A stretch of DNA of 64,000 nucleotides from Orobanche coerulescens (taxonomy: Eukaryota > Streptophyta > Magnoliopsida > Lamiales > Orobanchaceae). A program made the position numbers and the translations under genes. The stretch lies in assembly GCA_033398695.1 (NCBI GenBank), contig CM065802.1, positions 138,928,096 to 138,992,095 on the forward strand, in the 5' to 3' direction. This document shows positions 36,498 through 48,469 of this stretch, in pieces (the first letter of the stretch is position 1; each line of letters starts with the position of its first letter). The notes beneath the pieces are model-generated. The model made no database searches, was not told the DNA's origin, and saw nothing but the letters and a program-made list of their open reading frames with translations.

Positions 36498-36849
36498 TGT
36501 AATACCCGGTTGTAATTCATTCATTTTCATTCAGTAATTATCAGTCTGTAATTATCACTCAGTGTATTTTCACCTGATTATAATCATTCATCAATCATGT
36601 TCATTCACCGTGTTCACCGTTCGGAAAAACTTCGAGTTGTGTATCGTTATTGTTCATTGTTTCAACTTTCCTCATATGAGTTCGACTTTGTTAGATCACC
36701 ATTAATTTTTGGTAACTCCAAAAATTCTAAATCTTTGCAATATTTTATAGCATCGAGTTAGCTTTCCAATGGTTCAAATGGTGAGTCAATCGGAGTCCGG
36801 ACGAGAGAGTTATGGTCGTTTTAGCTCAACCGCTCATTTTTCAGTTATT

Positions 36850-37160
36850 GGCCGATCACTGCCGAACGAACTCGGCCGTGTCGTCCGACACGGCCCGTGC
36901 CGTACTCATCCGGAAATGCCGAGTCTCGCCTCAGGACCCGACCGTGTCAATGCACGGCCGAGTCTAACTCTTCCGATAAGCTGATCGATCGCCGACATGC
37001 CCGACCGTGTTCCGGGACACGGCCGAGTCATGCCGAGTCCGCCGGACGGGTCACTTTCGAAGGCCCTTCCGCCGCGACGGCCGGGCAGACACGGCCGAGT
37101 CCTCGCCGGCCACCGTGCGACACGACCGTGCCGATCGGCACGGGCCGTGTCCCGCAGGGC
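36850..37160 (+). repeat. GC-rich CACGGCC/GGCCGTG block in U3
   Basis: Many near-palindromic words around GGCCGTGTCGTCCGACACGG, GACACGGCCGAGTC and GACCGTG, about ten in 310 bp. It lies upstream of the C/T-rich leader. The other LTR has it at about 42790-43080. Confidence 0.75.
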
Positions 37161-38351
37161 AGTCAACTCCTTTAAATTCGTTTTGTCAGCATTTCAGCCC
37201 ATTTCTCTCCTTTTCTTCACCTTCAACCGAGAGAGAAAACTTGAGGGAGGGTTTTTCCTTCACAAATCATTTGGGTGTTTGATTTTCTTCATCTCCTTTC
37301 GATCGTGAAGCCCGGATAATCAATCTAACGCGTGTTCTTCGGATTAAAGTACTTGGATCTTCAAAGGTAATATTCTTCAACACCTTGGATTTCGATTTTT
37401 GTGTTGAGATACGATGTTTTGGACGTTATAATCATGATATATGAAGGGATATGTATATGATTATGAGTTTGTATAAGGATTCATTGGATTATTGAGGAAT
37501 TATTCAAGAACACCTTGAAAATCGAGTTGGAATTGGGGGTTTTCGATTAATTGTCGTTATAATCACGTTTTCGGATATTCATTTTGGATTATTGATAGTA
37601 TTCATAAGGTTTTGTGGGTTTGAATCATTCATTGGAAGTTGGTTTCGGATGTAATTGAGTTTTGGTTGTAAACAATTGGAGATTGTTTACAACGCGTTTG
37701 TTTTAATGCCCCAATGAGTTTCGGGTATTGTTGTATCGACTTTTGAGTTGGTTGTGATCATGCTTGATTCGTGTATTAAGAGAATTGTTGGTATTTGTGT
37801 TGTTCAAGGTTGTTCGAGCGGCCGATAATTTCATTAAGGACGTTGATCGTGGAAGTACCTTCTCGCCTTCGGTTTGAGGCAAGTTTTATACTTGTACTAG
37901 TCAATGAGCTAATGTCATCATGTATGTGTATGGATGTGTTGTATCATTTCGAGACTTAGTCTCTTCATGAATTCATTGATATCAAGAGATCGTTCGATAC
38001 GATACCTTCCGGCAATTTTGCCAAGTGTTTATAGTTGTTCGTTAACGGCCGATTCAAGGCATTGGCTTATTCATTTCTCACCTTCGCCGTCGGTAACTGA
38101 TTAAAGGTGCCGAGGCATCCTTCGTATCATTGTCATCGATTGGCCATTCTCAGGCAAATCGAAATGTTCAATTATTCACCATCTCATTGTTATCGATTGA
38201 CCGTTCTAAGGCAATCGAGGTATTTTAATCATTCATCGTATCATTCGTAACGATTGGCCATTCTAAGCCAATCGAAGTGCTTAATCATTCATGGAATCAT
38301 CCGCTGCATCATTCTTATCGTGTTGGCCGACTCAAGGCAAAGACACTATCC

Positions 38352-38643
38352 CTAATTGTGATACGGCTTTCATGCCGTGGCTTCGCCCTAATTGTGATAC
38401 GGCTTTCATGCCGTGGCTTCGCCCTAATTGTGATACGGCTTTCATGCCGTGGCTTCGCCCTAATTGTGATACGGCTTTCATGCCGTGGCTTCGCCCTAAT
38501 TGTGATACGGCTTTAATGCCGTGGCTTCGCCCTAATTGTGATACGGCTTTCATGCCGTGGCTTCGGCCCTAATTGTGATACGGCTTTCATGCCGTGGCTT
38601 CGCCCTAATTGTGATACGGCTTTCATGCCGTGGCTTCGCCCTA
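38352..38643 (+). repeat. 36-bp minisatellite, 8 units
   Basis: Eight units CTAATTGTGATACGGCTTTC followed by ATGCCGTGGCTTCGCC. Six share the exact length of 36, and the seventh boundary has an extra G (CTTCGGCCCT), which shifts the forward peptide frame. Confidence 0.9.
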
Positions 38644-39425
38644 ATCAATAACAACTTCGGGCTGTTTCGGCTTCATGTGATTGTGATATTTGGCGTTTGG
38701 CCGAGTGGTTTTAGGCCTTGTGATTGTCTTGTTAATTTCATTGGAGCCTCCGGGCATTGTGATTCATATTTAATCGCTCGCTTTTGGTTCATGTCGTGTA
38801 ATTCATTGTGGTATTCTCGTGATTATGATTCGTCGTTGGGCACTTATGTTCTAACTTCGTCGAATGTATTAATAGTATGCCGTGGGCATAGTATTTCACG
38901 AATGCTCGGTTCTTACCTTGGTTTGTGAGCATCTCGTATTATTATCATCATTATACCATTTCATTCTGCCTTTGGATGCATATCATGTTATACATGTATT
39001 TGATGTTCATTGTCTGGATGACTGACCCCGTGGGGGCGGAACATGTTTTCATGTTTTAGGTGCTTGCGAGGAGAGAGTTGAGGCACAGGGGCATGACGAT
39101 GGCGACGAGGCATACGAGCGATACTAGTCCGAGTTGTTCATTGTTGGTCAGCCAGTTGGAGTGTACTCCAGTCTTGTCAGTTATTGTCGTGTTGTATTAC
39201 CCAATGTATGTTCGTGGATGCCGCCAGTATTTCATTTTTGCCATGTAGGCCACTTTTGTCGTTGAAATTCCTTATCGGAATATTGTGTCGGATATCATGG
39301 TAGGGACTATGATTTTCCCTTGTTGTTTAATTTAATGTATTTTAGTCATGTTCGCCTGGTGGATCTCCTGGCGTGGGGTCCACGGCACTGTAATAACCCA
39401 ATAGGATTTGGGGGTGTTACAGAAA

Positions 39426-39437
39426 TGGTATCGGAGC
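39426..39437 (+). other. primer-binding site of family B, first copy
   Basis: TGGTATCGGAGC, four bases after the LTR end. It differs at one base from the usual initiator tRNA-Met match (TGGTATCAGAGC). The second copy at 54601-54612 has the same change, so it is fixed in this pair. Confidence 0.75.
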
Positions 39438-40485
39438 GCTCTGGGTTGTGAGATACCCCGAGATGTGAGTTATGTGGCTCTACCGATGCGGTAGTAGTGG
39501 GACCACAAAGTTATGACAATCGGGACGATCGGGTTTTGTGAGTCATAATATTCATACATTGCGCGAGTCATTCATTCATCGAGTCGTCGTCAGTTGGGAC
39601 TAGTATCGTGAGACCTCGAAGCTTCGTATGACTGTGTAAGGACTCGATTCTCTTTATGTTCATACATTCATCATGTTATTAATTTTTCATGTTTGTTGAA
39701 ATATATATGTGATATTAGTGTTATGATTGATTCATGACTAATTGTTTTGGAGCACGCATGACTTGTGTAAGCATTAAGGATCAACTCATTCATCTTAATA
39801 ATCCTCAATCATCATTTTGATCTCATCACTCGCTTAATTCGCTCATCACTCACCAATATCATTACTCACATAATTCATTCATCACTCGGTTAATTTATTC
39901 ATCACCCGATCAATACCATTTCTCGCTTAATTCATTCATCACTCACCAATTCCTTCATCACTCGCTTAATTCATTCATCACTCACCAATATCATCACTTA
40001 GATAATTCATCCATCACTCGGTTAAATCATTCCTCACTCACCAATATCATCACTCGATAATTCATTCATCGATCGCTTAATTCATTCATCACTCACCAAT
40101 ATCATCACTCACATAATTCATTCATCACTCACCAATCTCATCGCTCAGCTTAATTCATTCATCACTCGGTTGATCTCATTATTCAGCTTAATTCATTAAT
40201 CATTCACCCATCTCACGGTTGATTGTTGATCTTGAGGATCGAATTTTCAACCTTGTTAACTTGTTCAAGAAAATCATTTCAGAATTTCATCGTGCAATCA
40301 CGTTACCTCATTTGATGTTTCATACGATCTTATCATACTGACGTAATCTCGACGATCATTTCATTAAATCATTAATGCATTCATTGTGCGAGAGCGTGTA
40401 TGCTCATTATTGTCACTCTGTAACGTAATCATAATGCGATATTCATGCGGAATCTATAATCATCATGTGACTTTCCTACTTCAAG
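39438..40485 (+). other. family B leader, rich in TCATTCATCACTC words
   Basis: Non-coding leader between the primer site and gag. At about 39800-40230 it is a loose tandem repeat of TTAATTCATTCATCACTCAC and CAATATCATCACTC. The second copy is at 54613-55659. No gene found; such a pyrimidine-rich leader might hold packaging or dimerisation signals. Confidence 0.6.
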
Positions 40486-41680
40486 ATGGATAGAGCCCGA
40501 GGACGCAGGGGAAGAGGCGGCGGGCCGAACCCGGATCTCGTGTGCATGCCCACACGAACGCGAGGGATATCATTAATTCATCAAATAGCGAGGCTACTCA
40601 TTCATCGCCAGATAATCGGGCCGCCGTGAGTCGTACTCCGAGAGGCATCTCACTTGGAAGGTGCTGGGTTGACCCATTCATATTTGTGCAGGGCATGATG
40701 GCCCAGATGACTCGATGACGCGGATGATGGAGACCATGCAACCTCGATGGTTCGTGGTCCACCGCAACAGAATTCCAGGAGCCGTTTAATGAGCAGATCG
40801 GGAGAGTGAATCGATTGTTGGCGATATCTCTCGCCGAGGCCGCCTACTTTTGAGGGTTCGTTTAACCAAATTGATATTGTTCATTGGCTTGATCATTTTG
40901 ATAAACTCTTCGACATGGTTCGGTGTCCGGAGGAGAGTAAAGTGGCGGTAGCGGCTTACTACTTGAGTAAGGGTGCTTATTCTTGGTGGCTTTCGTGAAA
41001 CCCACCGATCGAGATTGTGTTTGGGGCGAATTCAAGACTCTCATGATAGAGAGGTATTATCCGCCTCACTTCGGGAAGCCAAGTTATCGAGGTTTTGAAC
41101 CGAATCCGCCGAGGACAAGGGTGTTATTGTCATTGCCAGAAGTTTCGTGGACTACTTGATTTGCTTCATCGCTTATCCGCATCAAGCGGATAAGATCAAG
41201 TATTTTAGCAAGACGCTAAATCCGCAGTTGAGGATGCAGTTGTTCAACCACAATTGTAATTCACTTAGTGAGTTCATAGGGAAGGCTCTTGGAGCAGAGC
41301 TTTTGATCAAGTAGCTTACTCGGAAACATCCTTGATTCCTTCGGGTGAGAGGACTAGAATGCCGGATCGTTCGAGGGACATCGGCCCGACGTCCAAGGGG
41401 TCGCTTTCTAGTCGCCTTCGTGGCCGGGAAGGCTTCTTCCTCTCGGGCATTTACGAGTTCGACCGTTTGCTTTAATCGTGAATCGGCAGGACACGTTAAT
41501 ACTCGGTGTACGGTGCCGGCTATTGTTTGTTTTCTGTGGGAACCCGGACACCTTCGTAAATACCGCAGAGTTCTCGTGCCGCTAGATCTCGAGAGGGCTC
41601 ACAAGCCTCGAGGGATTTTGTTACTCGATCCGTACTTCATCCAAGGGGTCCTATCAGGCTTCGAGAACCCGAGGTAAGGA
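40486..41680 (+). pseudogene. family B Gag, first copy, many small indels
   Basis: The ATG at 40486 matches the start of the second copy at 55660 (DRARGRRG). The gag core is visible only piecewise: ADIVHW-like, VAAYYLSKGAYSWW, MIERYY, then two former zinc knuckles (CFN...GHVNTRC and VCF...PGHLRKY, about 41470-41570) that have lost cysteines. The second copy, at the same places, reads in one frame; nearly all the differences here are missing or changed bases at CAG or CTG. So the gene may be less broken than it looks. No protease, reverse transcriptase or integrase follows: the text after 41680 is non-coding. Confidence 0.75.
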
Positions 41681-42423
41681 CATTCATCACCGGTTTTGAA
41701 CAAGTTAATTCTTGCTCGGTAGTAGGACAATCATTCATTTCATTGTCGTTCGCTCATTCATCTAATTTATTCATCATATATATCAATCATGTTGGGACTC
41801 ATAATTATCGATTAATCATTCAATTCACGAGGAACGGCGGTTCCAATCACTTCAGAGATGCTATCACTCATGACGTTATTAATTCACCTTGGTGAGTCAT
41901 TCCAAATCCTTGTCGGATTTGTAGTCATTTATCATTCATCATTCATTTTAGTCACTTTCATTCTCATGACCTTCCGAGATCATATTTAGCGGCGAGTTCA
42001 TCTGTGGATATACCTTAAATCGTTGAGATAGAGGAGATCGATGACATGGAAGGATAACGATGTTGACTACATTTTAGATGTAACCTTGTTTTTGGATGAC
42101 TGTGTAACTCAATCCGTAGTAATGTATCGTGACTGTGGATCATTTATTCTTGATCTATTTTATTATGATCATATTTGAGAATCTTGAGATTTGGATCAAC
42201 TGTTGGGAGTTCACCCCTTCGGCGTTGTGCTCAAGATTTCTTGATAATTTGGGAAATCATTCACTGAGATTCGAGACGTCAAGTCTTGGGGACTTGGGCG
42301 TGCAATTGATTTGGTCCCGAGGACTAGATGTGCATTATTGTTTTCAGATCTTGATGGATAGTTCATATCCCGAGTTGTTTACCCTGAGTTTCGAGGACGA
42401 AACTCCTTTTAAGGGGGGGTGTA
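41681..42423 (+). other. family B 3' untranslated part and polypurine tract
   Basis: AAGTTAATTCTTGCTCGG, TTCATTTCATTGTCG and ACGAGGAACGGCGGTTCCAA resemble the LTR text at about 18115-18270, so sequence has been exchanged with related LTRs. The end reads GTTTCGAGGACGAAACTCCT and the polypurine tract TTTTAAGGGGGGGTG (42408-42422). There is no pol-like text. Confidence 0.65.
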
Positions 42424-44264
42424 TGTAATACCGGTTGTAATTCATTCATTTTCATTCAAGAATTATCGATCTGTAATTATCACTCAAAGGTATTTTCACC
42501 CGATTATAATCATTCATCAATCATGTTCATTCACCGTGTTCACCGCTCGGAAAAACTTCGAGTTGTGTATCGTTATTGTTCATTGTTTCAACTTTCCTCA
42601 TATGAGTTCGACTTTGTTAGATCACCATTAATTTTTGGTAACTCCAAAAATTCTAAATCTTTGCAATATTATAGAGCATCGAGTTAGCTTTCCAATGGTT
42701 CAAACGGTGAGTCAATCGAGTCCTGACGAGAGAGTTATGGTCGTTTTAGCTCAACCGCTCATTTTTCGATTATTGCCGATCACCGCGAACAAACTCGGCC
42801 GTGTCGTCCGACACGGCCTGCCGTGCATTTCGTCCGAAATGCCGAAGTTCGCCTCAGACCCGACCGTGTCGTGGCACGGCCGAGTCGAACTCTTCCGGAT
42901 AAGCTGACCGATCGCCGACACGCCCGACCGTGTTCCAGGACACGGCCGAGTCATGCCGAAGTCGCCGCTTGACGGTCATCGTCGGAAGGCCCTCGCGCCG
43001 CGACCATGTCAAGCAGACACGGCCGAGTCCTGCCGCCACCATGTGACACGACCGTGCCGATCGGCACGGCCGTGTCCGGCAGGCGCCAACTCCTTTAAAT
43101 TCGCTTTTTCATTTCACCATTTCTCTCCCTTTTCTTCACCTTCAACCGAGAGAGAAAACTTGAGGGAGGGTTTTTCCTTCACAAATCATTTGGGTGTTTG
43201 ATTTTCTTCATCTCCTTTCGATCGTGAAGCCCGGATAATCAATCTAACGCGTGTTCTTGATTAAAGTACTTGGATCTTCAAAGGTAATATTCTTCAACAC
43301 CTCGATTTCGATTTTTGTGTTGAGATACGATGTTCGACGTTATAATCATGATATATGAAGGGATATGTATATGATTATGAGTTTGTATAAGGATTCATTG
43401 GATTATTGAGGAATTATTCAAGAACACCTTGAAAATCGAGTTGGAATTGGGAGTTTTCGATTAATTGTCGTTATAATCACGTTTTCGGATATTCATTTTG
43501 GATTATTGATAGTATTCATGAGGTTTTGTGGGTTTGAATCATTCATTGGAAGTTGGTTTCGGATGTAATTGAGTTTTGGTTGTAAACAACTGGAGATTGT
43601 TTACAACGCGTTTGTTTTAATGCCCCAATGAGTTTCGGGTATTGTTGTATCGACTTTTGAGTTGGTTGTGATCATGCTTGGTTCGTGTATTAAGAGAATT
43701 GTTGGTATTTGTGTTGTTCAAGGTTGTTCGAGCGGCCGATAATTTCATTAAGGACGTTGATCGTGGAAGTACCTTCTCGCCTTCGGTTTGAGGCAAGTTT
43801 TATACTTGTACTAGTCAATGAGCTAATGTCATCATGTATGTGTATGGATGTGTTGTATCATTCCGAGACTTAGTCTCTTCATGAATTCATTGATATCAAG
43901 AGATCGTTCGATACGATACCTTCCAGCAATTTTGCCAAGTGTTTATAGTTGTTCGTTAACGGCCGATTCAAGGCATTGGCTTATTCATTTCTCACCTTCG
44001 CCGTCGGTAACCGATTAAAGGTGCCGAGGCATCCTTCGTATCATTGTCATCGATTGGCCGTTCTCAGGCAAATCGAAATGTTCAATTATTCACCATCTCA
44101 TTGTTATCGATTGACCGTTCTAAGGCAATCGAGGTATTTTAATCATTCATCGTATCATTCGTAACGATTGGCCATTCTAAGCCAATCGAAGTGCTTAATC
44201 ATTCATGGAATCATCCGCTGCATCATTCTTATCGTGTTGGCCGACTCAAGGCAGCACACTATCC

Positions 44265-44565
44265 CTAATTGTGATACGGCTTTCATGCCGTGGCTTCGGC
44301 CCTAATTGTGATACGGCTTTCATGCCGTGGCTTCGGCCCTAATTGTGATACGGCTTTCATGCCGTGGCTTCGGCCTAATTGTGATACGGCTTTCATGCCG
44401 TGGCTTCGGCCCTAATTGTGATACGGCTTTCATGCCGTGGCTTCGGCCCTAATTGTGATACGGCTTTCATGCCGTGGCTTCGGCCCTAATTGTGATACGG
44501 CTTTCATGCCGTGGCTTCGGCCCTAATTGTGATACGGCTTTCATGCCGTGGCTTCGGCCCTAATC
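44265..44565 (+). repeat. 37-bp minisatellite, 8 units
   Basis: Eight units AATTGTGATACGGCTTTCAT followed by GCCGTGGCTTCGGCCCT. All but one carry the G that most units of the first LTR lack, so the units are alike within each LTR but differ between the two. Confidence 0.9.
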
Positions 44566-44628
44566 AATAACAGCTTCGGGCTGTTTCGGCTTCATGTGAT
44601 TGTGATATTTGACAGTTTCGGCTGAGTG

Positions 44629-44633
44629 GTTTT
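44629..44633. other. target-site duplication GTTTT, left
   Basis: GTTTT precedes TGTTAGG at 44634 and is repeated at 53883-53887. The uninterrupted LTR reads GAGTGGTTTTAGGCC at the same place. Confidence 0.9.
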
Positions 44634-46559
44634 TGTTAGGAGTATGCCCTCGAATGCCACTCAGAGGATGATGAGTGAGGGCATTGCACTTGTAATTATG
44701 TAAATCATTACTATAAGGCAATGGATGTTTCTTTATTTAATGCGCCATCGCATTCCTAACTCGTAAATAAACATATAGAAACTAGTCCGTATATTTGAGA
44801 GCAAAACGTTCCACTCCTTATCGATAAGGGGGTCGCACCGAAAGGTTATAGCTCAAATACTTAATCGTCGCAAGTCGATGAAACTTGACCGGGCGTTAAG
44901 TTTATGTGAAGACTTGTATGACGTGTTCTTTGACATGGAGAGTGCCCGTCGAACACTAATGGTTAGTGGGAGCACACGTTATAGGTATGCTAATTGGATT
45001 AGTATACTCGAACCGACTCACCCTCGATTCGTCACACGGATTTCACTCGGACACCAATGACGGAATCGAAAGGTTGTGATAGGTATTCGTGAACCTTCGA
45101 CTTGAGGATTTAGTAGGGATGTGCTTGTGACGTCAAGATTTTCATTAGAGTAGTTCGACCTCGTAAACCTAAGGCGGGGTCAACTCGACGTGCATCTTGA
45201 CGGCAAGTAGCAGTCCTCCGAATACCAAGATAGAATTCTTTCTCCCGTTAGTGAGCGGGTTATATGTCCTATGCGGTTATTGGCGATGAGATCATAAGTC
45301 TTTGGCCAAAGCATTGAGCTAGTTGTATTAGATACACGATGGCTCGATGATCTCGATTTGCACTAACGCATGCATAGCGTCAAGTACAGATAGGGTTTGA
45401 CCGATCGTGACTCTATAACTTGATCGGGACATTTGAAAGAAGGGTTTATACGTATACCGGTATTCACGACAGAATGGTTCTTGAATGATCCCAATCATTC
45501 GTTCTCGGTTGGGGTACAGTGTAGCCGCCAGCCGCTAGGTGGTGCTACTACTCTTTGGTTCCTCCCATTGCCGATCGAGACGGACCTACCGAGTCGCGCA
45601 CAGATTGACGACGAATGATTCAAGCTAATTCTCTCATTATGAATATTAGATATTGGATATCTAATTTTGGAACATCGATGTTTAAATCGATTTATTGGAT
45701 AAATTGATTTACGGCCTAATGAATTAAATAAATTACTGGGTGATTAATTTAATTCATGTATATAATTATTTCTTGGAGAAATTAATTATATTATTTTGTA
45801 TTTGATATGTTTAATTAATTGGATTAATTAATCGATATAAATACATCGATACGGAATCGGAGTTTATCTGTTTAGACCCTCGGGAGTCCGAAACGAACCG
45901 AACTCGTCCGATTTCTAGCATGGGCCGCCCCCCCACATTCCACCCACCTTCCTTTTGGACTTATGTCTCCATTCTTTAATGTATTATTATTGTGGAGGTG
46001 GGGTTAGATTCCCACATGCATGAGTTGTTAAAGGTAGTGGGGAGTTGAATAAATAAAGAAGGATGACAATCACTTACAAAGACAAGCTTCCATACGTGAA
46101 AGTGAAACAGAGAGAGAATATTATTCCTCTCAAGTCTTCATCATCTTCTTCATTTTTATTCTTGAGTTCTCTTGGAGAAAATTCAAGATATATTGAGAGA
46201 TATAAATTAAAACACTTAGAGTGTTATAATCAAAGCTTCATCACTAGATTCTAGCCGTAACCTTAGAGGTTAATCGAGTGTTGTCATTCCGTTCGTTTCT
46301 CCGGCGCGTGACAAGTAGAGACGCGGTTTTTTCGGCGTTGGATCATCCAAGGGCTTGGAGCATTTTGGATCGTTTGGGGAATAGCTCAAGAGAAGGAAAT
46401 CCATATAATCAACGGACGACAAGGGTATGATTTGAATCTTCCTTTGCTTATTTTATATTCGTATATGCGTAGCTCGATCGATCCTCGTAGGATTCGGATC
46501 GAATTAATTTTCGCTTTTACCGCCTCACTGGCCTTCGCTTTAGGCACCGAATCCCAACA
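44634..46559 (+). repeat. 5' LTR of the Angela-like element
   Basis: 1926 bp, TGTTAGGAGTATG ... CGAATCCCAACA. TATA box at 45836. R/U5 includes GAGAGAGAATATTATT and CTTCATCATCTTCTTC. A 63-codon frame (46063-46254) appears in both LTRs only because the LTRs are alike; I do not call it a gene. Confidence 0.9.
45836..45843 (+). promoter_or_regulatory. TATA box, Angela-like 5' LTR
   Basis: TATAAATA in ATCGATATAAATACATCGAT, about 1.2 kb into the LTR. The same box is at 53163-53170 in the 3' LTR. Confidence 0.65.
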
Positions 46560-46560
46560 A

Positions 46561-46575
46561 AGGGTATCGAGCGAG
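46561..46575 (+). other. primer-binding site, decayed initiator tRNA-Met type
   Basis: AGGGTATCGAGCGAG directly after the LTR end. It fits TGGTATCAGAGCGAG with one missing A and changed first bases. The missing base is part of a CAG, like many other differences in this part of the window. Confidence 0.6.
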
Positions 46576-48469
46576 GTCTTGCGATCGTATATACGATATT
46601 TAGCATTTGAATGCTTATTTTGTGATTTAGAATCACTTTAATAATCGTAGATATTTTATTGTTCGTCGTAGTGTCGCTTTTTCCGTGATTTTATGTTATG
46701 ATATAAATCAGTTTTTCTTGGAAATATGATTTATATTAATAATATTCAGATCAGAATAACAGGATTTTAGAAATCTGCCAAAACGAGCCAGTATCGAATC
46801 GTTGGACGATTTTCCATACAATGCCGAGTGTGGCCGAGCACGTCCGGTCCGTGGTCGGACGCTTGCCGATTTCGCCGAAGTCCGCCGACCGCTGGCCAGA
46901 CGAGCCGAGTGCTCATTGATCCGCCGACGCTTGTCAGATTCCACCGAAGCGCCGCTGGCCGCCGCCGGCCGCCGAGCGCTTTGCAGATTCAAATGAGTGC
47001 TTGGCCGAGCGCTGGCGTCAGATCCGGCCGAGCATGGCCGCTGGCCGCTGGTCGCGCCGAGCGCTTGCCGATTCACCGAGTGCTTGGCCGAGCGCGTTGT
47101 CAGATCCGGCCGAGCGTTGCCGTTGCCTTCCGGCCGCCGGCACGCGTCCGTATCCCGCCGGCGTGTCCGGCATGGTCGGGCCCTTTCCCCGCCTGGAGCC
47201 GGGCGTGGCTCGTAGCCGCAGTGGCGTGGCTCGTAGGCCGCCGTGCAGTGAGCCCGTGCCGCCGGCGCTTCAGCCGTCGGCACCGGGTCTCATTTTTCAA
47301 GATATTTTCGATTATTAAATTTTCCCGTATTAAAATCATTAATTTGGAATTTTTGATGAGGAAAAATTCAAAGAAAATATTTTAAGGGTACACCACTTGA
47401 CGAAAATTAAATTGTCGATTATTGTTGAATTGATCGATCAATTCTATTTATTGTTGATTATTGATTGGATCATATGTAATCTTCTCGCTATCCATTTATT
47501 GAGTATTTATCGATGAATGCTTTTGAATGGGGATGTGGTTCATGGACTTAGTTTGAATCGTTCGTTTTATTCGATTGGGTTGTAAAGGCCGTTTTGAGCC
47601 TATTTATTTTACTAGAAATATTTGTATCTAGGATGCAATTTTTCAATGTAAAATTTATATGTAATGACGAAGACCAGAGGAAGATCCATTTCGAGAAGAC
47701 GAAGATTCAAGACGAAGACTTGTAATTAGATTACGGAGTTTTTGTTTTCTAGGAACGGTCCATGAACCACATGTTGGTAGCAACTAGGTTGTGAATGGTT
47801 GTTACATATTGTATGAATGCAACAAACGCGCTAAAATGATTAATGTGCAAAGTGTAACGTTAATCGCGAAAATTCTCCCACAACAAATTATTAAGTTTAT
47901 AAGGTTTCAAGGTTTTCCTTCCCTCCATCGAGCTTTCGGGAAATTGAAATCCAAACCGGATGTGCTATGCTTCCGAGTTATCGGGGTAGTCGTTCGGGGA
48001 GGACGGATAAATTACCGGGAGCGCATTGGATGCCTTCGGTTGGAGCAAATTTTATCCCTAGAAACCTGATAGGTTGCCGGATAAGATTCAATTGTGAAAC
48101 TGATTTGCGTCGATGGTATAAACTTAACTTGTTCACGAACCATAGAAACCGTATAGGTTGAGGGGAGTGAACAAGGGGAAAAAGAAGATCGAATCATCCA
48201 TTATATGGGTTGGTGTTGGACACCACTTTATGAAAATTAATAGACTAGAAACCTGTTCGGTTGCCCTCTATTAAGATTTATAAAGAACTCGATCACCACT
48301 ATGAAGTAGAGCGACGATACTTCCGGATTTCACATGGGAGTGTGTTGTTCCGATAAAAATAGTGGGAGCTGGGTAACAAGAATAGAAAAGACCTTAATTC
48401 TATACTCAGATCATAATATAACAAGTCACTAATTAATCTGTTATACTTAATGCGTACATAACTCTCAAT
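46576..48469 (+). other. long leader of the Angela-like element with a GC-rich island
   Basis: About 1.9 kb without a gene. 46806-47290 is very GC-rich, with repeated GGCCGAGCGCTGGCCGC-like words; frames of 185-191 codons on both strands are due to composition. The rest is AT-rich, with no motif I recognise. Confidence 0.55.

Larger units (their letters stand above)
36498..39421 (+). repeat. family B LTR, first copy
   Basis: 2924 bp, TGTAATACCCGG ... GGGGTGTTACA. Order inside: T/C-rich start, a GGCCGTG/CACGGCC-rich block (about 36850-37160), C/T-rich leader (37195-37300), the 58-bp repeats (about 38130-38290), the 36-bp minisatellite, and CTGACCCCGTGGGGG. All reading frames are repeats or GC by-products. 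Confidence 0.9.

Noticed and set aside
36906..37308. Frames of 86-103 codons in the GC-rich part of the family B LTR
   Set aside because: Overlapping frames on both strands, in a block of CACGGCC/GGCCGTG repeats; best explained by composition.
38277..38572. Open frames of 73-93 codons with repeated DTAFMPWLR-like or IRLSCRGFAL-like peptides, also at 9395-9779
   Set aside because: They come from reading a 36-bp minisatellite in an LTR; several frames on both strands are open at once, and no start context or homologue supports them.
46063..46254. 63-codon frame present twice (also 53383-53574)
   Set aside because: It lies in the R/U5 part of both LTRs of one element and is kept only because the LTRs are copies; no sign of selection on the protein.
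46708..47385. Frames of 185 and 191 codons, arginine- and alanine-rich, on both strands
   Set aside because: High GC content removes stop codons in all frames; no domain is recognisable and the position is the leader of a copia element.
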